Assembly (NCBI GenBank): GCA_035518375.1
Contig: DATIXQ010000117.1
Coordinates: 62,001-126,000, forward strand
Length of the DNA: 64,000 nucleotides
DNA from: DATJLY01 sp035518375
Lineage (GTDB): Bacteria; Pseudomonadota; Alphaproteobacteria; ATCC43930; CGMCC-115725
Direction of reading: 5' to 3'
Shown in pieces: positions 59,783-64,000 of the stretch. Position 1 is the first letter of the stretch. Every line of letters starts with the position of its first letter. A program made the position numbers and the translations under genes. The notes beneath the pieces are model-generated. The model had not been told where the DNA came from. It did no database searches and was given only the letters and a program-made list of their open reading frames with translations.

Positions 59783-61737
59783 CCCGGGACGACACGCTCG
59801 TCGCGGCGCGGCGCGCCTTCTTCGCCGAGCGGTTTCCGGACGCCGCCTCGAGGCTCGCCCAGGCGGGCGCGGACCAGTTCGCGCTCGTCCTCAAGGACGG
59901 CGTGCCAGCCGACATCGCCTTCGACGGCCGCGCCATGTATGGCGGCGACGCGCGCGCCTTCGTTCGTGCGCAGATCGATGCCTATTTTGAGAAGCCGCTT
60001 CGCCTCTTCTTGAACCGACTCGACAATACCGGGCTCGTGAGTCCCGTCTGCATCGATCTCGTGAATGCGCTCGACGAGCAGCTCGCGGCCGTGGAGCTCA
60101 CGACCTATCCGAGTGACAGTCCGTGCTTCCTCGTCTTGTTCGGTCTGGGGCTCGGCCATCACGTTGAGGAACTGGCTCGCCGTTGTGACGCGCGCTGGCT
60201 CATTCTGGTTGTGCCGCTGCCCGGTTTCTTCGAGCATTCGCTGCGCGTCGTCGATTGGCCGAAGATCGTGGGCCTGTTCGAGGAGCGCGGCGGCGGCGTC
60301 CACATCGTCACGGAAATCGATCCGGGCGCCATTGCGGCATCGGTCGTGCGCGCAATGGGCGCTCACGGCATTGCCTTTGCTGACGGCAGCTGGATCTTTA
60401 CCCACTATCCGCTTTGGGCCTTCAGTGAGGCGCGCAAGCGCCTGCACGAGGCGATCGAGTTCGCCTTCATCAACCGCGGCTTCTTCGAGGACGAGTTGCG
60501 CATGATGGAGAATGCGGTGGCGAACGTCGCCGGCCGCTCCTTTCATCTGCTCGAGGGCAAGCCCCGGCTCGAGCGCCCGGAGACGGCGGCGATCATAGGC
60601 GCCGGCCCCTCGCTCGACGAGGCGATCGAGACGCTCCACCGCGTGCGCGACCGCATCGTCCTTTTCTCGTGCGGAACCTCGCTCCGGCCGCTTCTGCGCA
60701 ATGGTCTCGTTCCGGATTTCCACTGCGAGCTCGAGAACGTGCCGGAGGTTTTCGACCTCATGACCGAGACCGCGCAGTATGGCGACCTCCGGCGCGTCAC
60801 GCTCGTGGCGTCGGCGACCGTCGATCCGCGCGTACCGCCCTTTTTCGGCGACTCCATTCTTTTCTTCCGCGACGCCGTGAGCTCGACGGAGATTATTGGC
60901 CGTGGCTACCGCATCCTGCCCGGCTGCGCGCCCACATGCGTCAATCTCGGTTTTGCGGCGGCGCTCTACATGGGGTTCACCAAGCTCGCGCTCTTTGGTG
61001 CCGATTGCGGCGTGCGCGTGGGCGGCAAGGTTCATGCGGACGGCACCATCTATCGCGATCTTGGCCTGTGGCAGGACAAGGACCGTGCGCGCGAGCATCC
61101 GATCGAACTCGAAGGTAATTTCGGCGGCACTGTACGGACCGACTGGGTCTATGACGCCTGCCGCCTCATGCTGACGGGTTCGATCCGCGCACATCGTGCC
61201 AATGTGACCAACTGCAGCGATGGGGCGCTCATCCCCGGCGCGCGCCCGTGCGTGCCGGAGTCATTCGCTGTGCCTGGGCCGCCGGTCGACCGATACGAAT
61301 TCAAGGCCGCGCTGATGCGCGATCTGCGCCCGTTCGCGCCGGGCGAAATGCTGGATTGCACCGATTTCGCGACGCTGGCCCGATCGGCAACACAGCTTTT
61401 CGGCCGGTTGCGTCAGCTTGGGGTGGACCTCGCCTCGGCCGAGCCCGATTTCGCCTCGGCCTACGAGGCGGCGAATGAAGTGATGACGGAAATTCGCGAT
61501 ACCTATGACGCGACCGAGACGATCATCAGTGGCACGCTCAGCGCGTTGCCGCGCATCGCCATGTTCTTCGGCTTCCGTGTCGCAGATCCTAAGGTGCGGG
61601 GAACCCTTTACGAGCGCTATGTCCGCGAATTCCGTGCCACGATCGATGCGATAGATCTGCGCACGCAAGCGCTCTTCGCGTCGCTTATCGAGATCTCGTC
61701 TCGCGCGCCCGAGGGCGCGCCGCAAGCCGCGGAGTGA
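59779..61737 (+). CDS. Motility accessory factor (Maf, DUF115) glycosyltransferase
   Basis: A 652-residue Maf-type flagellin glycosyltransferase, which usually transfers pseudaminic or legionaminic acid. The central DUF115 domain shows AIIGAGPSLDEAIETL, CGTSLRPLLRNGLVPDFHCE and ALFGADCGVRVGGKVHADGT. An N-terminal domain of about 260 residues and a C-terminal helical domain complete it. ATG overlaps the upstream stop (ATGA), so it is coupled to the GT41-like gene. The later NeuB-type gene supplies a fitting sugar. Confidence 0.88.
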   Translation: MTRDDTLVAARRAFFAERFPDAASRLAQAGADQFALVLKDGVPADIAFDGRAMYGGDARAFVRAQIDAYFEKPLRLFLNRLDNTGLVSPVCIDLVNALDEQLAAVELTTYPSDSPCFLVLFGLGLGHHVEELARRCDARWLILVVPLPGFFEHSLRVVDWPKIVGLFEERGGGVHIVTEIDPGAIAASVVRAMGAHGIAFADGSWIFTHYPLWAFSEARKRLHEAIEFAFINRGFFEDELRMMENAVANVAGRSFHLLEGKPRLERPETAAIIGAGPSLDEAIETLHRVRDRIVLFSCGTSLRPLLRNGLVPDFHCELENVPEVFDLMTETAQYGDLRRVTLVASATVDPRVPPFFGDSILFFRDAVSSTEIIGRGYRILPGCAPTCVNLGFAAALYMGFTKLALFGADCGVRVGGKVHADGTIYRDLGLWQDKDRAREHPIELEGNFGGTVRTDWVYDACRLMLTGSIRAHRANVTNCSDGALIPGARPCVPESFAVPGPPVDRYEFKAALMRDLRPFAPGEMLDCTDFATLARSATQLFGRLRQLGVDLASAEPDFASAYEAANEVMTEIRDTYDATETIISGTLSALPRIAMFFGFRVADPKVRGTLYERYVREFRATIDAIDLRTQALFASLIEISSRAPEGAPQAAE

Positions 61738-61743
61738 GACGGC

Positions 61744-62661
61744 TCAAGTGAGAAGCGACAGGATCGCCGGCGCAGACTTGGTCGAGGAGTAGCTCGACGG
61801 CGTTGCACCGACTGAGGCCTGGAGCGCCTGAAATACCGAGGTTATGGGCTGCGGCGGGTTAGCGACACTCGACACCATGTTTGCGATCTCGCTCGTCGTG
61901 CCGAGCGAAAGCTCGATCAGATGCTCCTGGTTCTGCGCATTCTGGGAAAGCGCCGTGATCCGTTTCTGCGTTTCGGCGGTGCTCGAGCTTTCCGCCTGCT
62001 GTTGCAGCGACGTGAGGCTGCTGATCTGCGTGCTAAGCGAGGAGACGATGTCGCCGGCGACGAGCTGGTTCGCTTGCGTGACCGCGAAGATCTGGCCAAT
62101 GAAAGATTGCGCGCTACTCACGGCAGCCGCGGCCGCCAGCTGCCCCGATGGAGTTGAAAGGTCGTAGGTTGAGCTGCTGGCGATTCCGAGCCCGTTCTCC
62201 TTCAGGTTGCCGACTTGGTCGGGCTGGTAAGGGGACGGCGCGGCAATGAGCTTTAGGTCGGAGACATCGACGTTCGCGGCGGCGAGGGTGCTATCGAACG
62301 CAGCGGAATTGCCGGCCGCGGCATAGGTTTGGAGTTGCGAAAGAAGTCCCTGCAAGCCTGGAAAGATGTTGGCGTTGGCGCCCCAGTGCGCCTCCAGCTT
62401 CTGCGTTGAAGTCTGCTCCGTCTGAAGGCTCGAGATCTGAGCCGAGAGCGCATTGCCGACGGCGGCATCGCTCGACGGTTCGAGCGCCGCGATCTGGTCG
62501 GTAAGGCGATGCTGAATGAGCTTGTTGATATTGGCCAGCTCGACTGTGGTGGCGGTCTGCGCCGCAGCGATCGAGACCTGCGCCAACACGGTGAGCGCGG
62601 TCGGCGTGCTCCCGCTGCTTCCGTTATATGCAATCGTTGCGGCAGAGACCGGACTGGTCAC
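61744..62661 (-). CDS. Ser/Ala/Gln-rich protein of unknown function in the flagellar glycosylation cluster
   Basis: A 305-residue protein, Ala/Ser/Gln/Thr-rich with long predicted helices (TVLAQVSIAAAQTATTVELA; VSSAQSFIGQIFAVTQANQL), no cysteine and no signal peptide. That composition is typical of exported axial flagellar proteins, but no flagellin or hook signature is seen. It is on the strand opposite to its neighbours and ends 6 bp after the maf stop. A CtrA-like box is 41-55 bp upstream. A secreted or filament-associated protein is one possibility; not established. Confidence 0.6.
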   Translation of the reverse strand: MTSPVSAATIAYNGSSGSTPTALTVLAQVSIAAAQTATTVELANINKLIQHRLTDQIAALEPSSDAAVGNALSAQISSLQTEQTSTQKLEAHWGANANIFPGLQGLLSQLQTYAAAGNSAAFDSTLAAANVDVSDLKLIAAPSPYQPDQVGNLKENGLGIASSSTYDLSTPSGQLAAAAAVSSAQSFIGQIFAVTQANQLVAGDIVSSLSTQISSLTSLQQQAESSSTAETQKRITALSQNAQNQEHLIELSLGTTSEIANMVSSVANPPQPITSVFQALQASVGATPSSYSSTKSAPAILSLLT

Positions 62662-62701
62662 GGTATCACTCCATGTCCCGCGTCATTCTCGCGCTGTCGT
62701 G

Positions 62702-62716
62702 TTTAGGGGGGCTTAA
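62702..62716. promoter_or_regulatory. Candidate CtrA box, one mismatch, upstream of the 61744-62661 gene
   Basis: TTTA-GGGGGGC-TTAA, 7 of 8 fixed bases, 41-55 bp upstream of the minus-strand start and 84-98 bp upstream of the plus-strand reductase gene, so it could serve either. Confidence 0.35.
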
Positions 62717-62799
62717 CGGGGTGGGCCTCGTTCACACCTTTGTAACCACGTCGCCGGTACAGTTCCCGCGGTTGGAGGAAGATCTTAAGGCCGCGTTGC

Positions 62800-63684
62800 A
62801 TGGCGATCTTGTTGTTGGGCGCTATCGGCATGCTGGGCCAGGCCATCTCGGCCGAGGCACGGCGCCGAGGGCTGACACTCGTCGCTGTCTCACGCCACGG
62901 TCCCGACCGCGTGGTCGATCTCAGTGATCCCGACGGCCTCCGCGCGCTCCTGAGTTCGCTTCGGCCCGAACTTATCGTAAACGCGGCCGCGATCGCCTCA
63001 ATCGGGGCGTGTGAGCGCGACCGGCATCAGGCCTACCGCGTCAATACCGCGGCCGTGGCGATCCTCGTCGAGTATTGCCGAACGGCTGCCGCCCGCTTCG
63101 TGCAGATCTCGACCGACCATTTCTTTTCCGGCGACGGCGCAGCGCCTCATGGCGAGGGCGCGCCGGTAACGCTTCTTAACGAATATGCGCGCACGAAGCA
63201 CTTGGCCGAAGGATTTGCGCTTGTGGCGCCAGGTGCGCTCGTGCTGCGCACCAACGTGACCGGCCTGCGGGGCCGACAGAACGTTCCAACCTTCGCGGAA
63301 TGGGCGCTCGACGCGCTGACGCGCCGCAAGCCCCTTCGCCTGTTCGACGATTTCTTCACATCGACCATCGACACGCCGAGCTTCGCCGCGGCGATGTTTG
63401 ATCTTATAGATCGGCGCGCGCACGGCATCGTCAATCTCGCGGCGCGCACGGTCGCAAGCAAGCGTACATTCGTTCACGCGCTCGCGCACGCCCTCGACAT
63501 CAGGCTCGACTGGGACGAGCCCGCGAGCGTCCTGAGCCTCGTGCCGCCGCGCGCGGAAAGCCTTGGCCTCGACGTGACGAAGGCCGAACGCCTTCTCGGC
63601 TATGCGCTGCCCGATACCGAGCGGGTCTGCCACAACCTCGTTTCCCACTGGAAAGAGCAATGCGCTATTCCTCTCGCCTCATGA
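62800..63684 (+). CDS. RmlD-like NAD(P)-dependent sugar reductase/epimerase
   Basis: A 294-residue extended short-chain dehydrogenase related to dTDP-4-dehydrorhamnose reductase. The nucleotide-binding motif is ILLLGAIGMLGQAI (GxxGxxG type), followed by NAAAIASIGACERD. The catalytic Tyr and Lys are in EYARTKHLAEG (YxxxK). The substrate is not known; the neighbour suggests a nucleotide sugar for surface or flagellin glycosylation. The end overlaps the NeuB-type gene (ATGA). Confidence 0.82.
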   Translation: MAILLLGAIGMLGQAISAEARRRGLTLVAVSRHGPDRVVDLSDPDGLRALLSSLRPELIVNAAAIASIGACERDRHQAYRVNTAAVAILVEYCRTAAARFVQISTDHFFSGDGAAPHGEGAPVTLLNEYARTKHLAEGFALVAPGALVLRTNVTGLRGRQNVPTFAEWALDALTRRKPLRLFDDFFTSTIDTPSFAAAMFDLIDRRAHGIVNLAARTVASKRTFVHALAHALDIRLDWDEPASVLSLVPPRAESLGLDVTKAERLLGYALPDTERVCHNLVSHWKEQCAIPLAS

Positions 63685-64000
63685 TCGGCGGGCGCGAGAT
63701 CGCGCTCGATCGCCCGACCTATTTCATTGCCGATCTTGCTGCCAACCACGACGGCGATCTCGAGCGTGCAAAAGACCTGATCTGGCGCGCCAAAGGGGCA
63801 GGTGCCGACGCCGTGAAGTTTCAGCATTTCCTCGCCGAGAAGATCGTGAGCGACTTGGGGTTTCGCCGCCTCGGCGGGCAGATCGCGCACCAAGCGGCTT
63901 GGAAGAAATCGGTGTTCGAGGTCTACCGCCAGTACAGTCTCAACCGCGAATGGGATCTGACGCTCGTTGCAACGGCGCGCGAGGCGGGGATCGACTGGAT
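63681..64000 (+). CDS. N-acetylneuraminate synthase family protein (NeuB/PseI/LegI), partial
   Basis: The first 106 residues of a PEP-dependent sialic-acid-type synthase, cut by the window end. It begins MIGGREIALDRPTYFIADLA and continues ANHDGDLERAKDLIWRAKG and DAVKFQHFLAEKIVSD, the typical N-terminal TIM-barrel strands. ATG 63681 overlaps the upstream stop as ATGA, as in other pairs here; ATG 63660 is in frame and adds 7 residues. Whether the product is neuraminic, pseudaminic or legionaminic acid cannot be told from this part. Confidence 0.87.
   Translation, partial: MIGGREIALDRPTYFIADLAANHDGDLERAKDLIWRAKGAGADAVKFQHFLAEKIVSDLGFRRLGGQIAHQAAWKKSVFEVYRQYSLNREWDLTLVATAREAGIDW

Noticed and set aside
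1..64000. tRNA, rRNA, prophage, insertion sequence or integrase
   Set aside because: No cloverleaf-like sequence, transposase, integrase or phage gene was found on either strand by reading; a tRNA scan would settle this for tRNAs.

Overview
The window comes from a GC-rich genome that looks alphaproteobacterial. The evidence is a CtrA orthologue with the phosphoacceptor at Asp51, a ChpT phosphotransferase and the DUF1153 regulator SciP. The flagellar operon runs fliF-fliG-fliH(flbE)-fliN-flbD-flhA as in Caulobacter, followed by the alphaproteobacterial pair FlbT/FlaF. Intergenic palindromes of the GTCATTGCGAG and GTCATGGCCGGG types, common in Rhizobiales-like genomes, are scattered through the left half. 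The order cannot be fixed from the sequence. No rRNA, tRNA, insertion sequence, prophage or CRISPR array was found.

Positions 1-31600 are mixed metabolism. They hold a two-subunit indolepyruvate oxidoreductase (iorAB), pyrE, a PAS protein, a RidA-type protein and two MFS transporters. Three aromatic-degradation type enzymes follow: a fused flavin monooxygenase/Old Yellow Enzyme of the salicylyl-CoA 5-hydroxylase or 2-aminobenzoyl-CoA monooxygenase kind, a LigB-type dioxygenase and a type I (VOC) extradiol dioxygenase. There are also a secreted esterase, an AIM24 protein, a secreted beta-helix protein, a CtpA protease, a second single-chain indolepyruvate oxidoreductase, a GT2 glycosyltransferase, and a secreted trypsin-like protease overlapping an FHA/membrane protein. 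A tight minus-strand run moaA-nadK-argE-aspartoacylase comes next. A repeat-rich kilobase with two small related ORFs and an MCP follow.

Positions 31600-41900 carry fdhD-mobA, chpT, a translationally coupled chemotaxis operon (cheA-cheW-cheY-cheB-cheR), convergent ctrA, then fliI-fliJ. Perfect CtrA boxes (TTAA-N7-TTAA) lie upstream of both ctrA and fliI.

Positions 41866-57945 are the flagellar block. On the minus strand are fliK-flgD-flgE, sciP, fliF-fliG-fliH-fliN-flbD-flhA, flhF-flhG and a FliK-like protein. On the plus strand are flagellin, flbT and flaF. The gap between fliK and flagellin holds two divergent sigma-54 promoters around four perfect copies of an inverted repeat, CGGCA-N5-TGCCG. 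Two further copies sit upstream of fliF. These are strong candidates for FlbD binding sites. CtrA (early genes), SciP (brake on CtrA), FlbD with sigma-54 (late genes) and FlbT/FlaF (flagellin expression) together form a complete class-ordered flagellar circuit in one locus.

Positions 57953-64000 look like a flagellin glycosylation module: a TPR/GT41-like transferase (FlmG-like), a Maf (DUF115) transferase, an RmlD-like reductase and a NeuB-family sialic-acid-type synthase cut by the window end. An unrecognised Ser/Ala/Gln-rich protein is inserted on the opposite strand.
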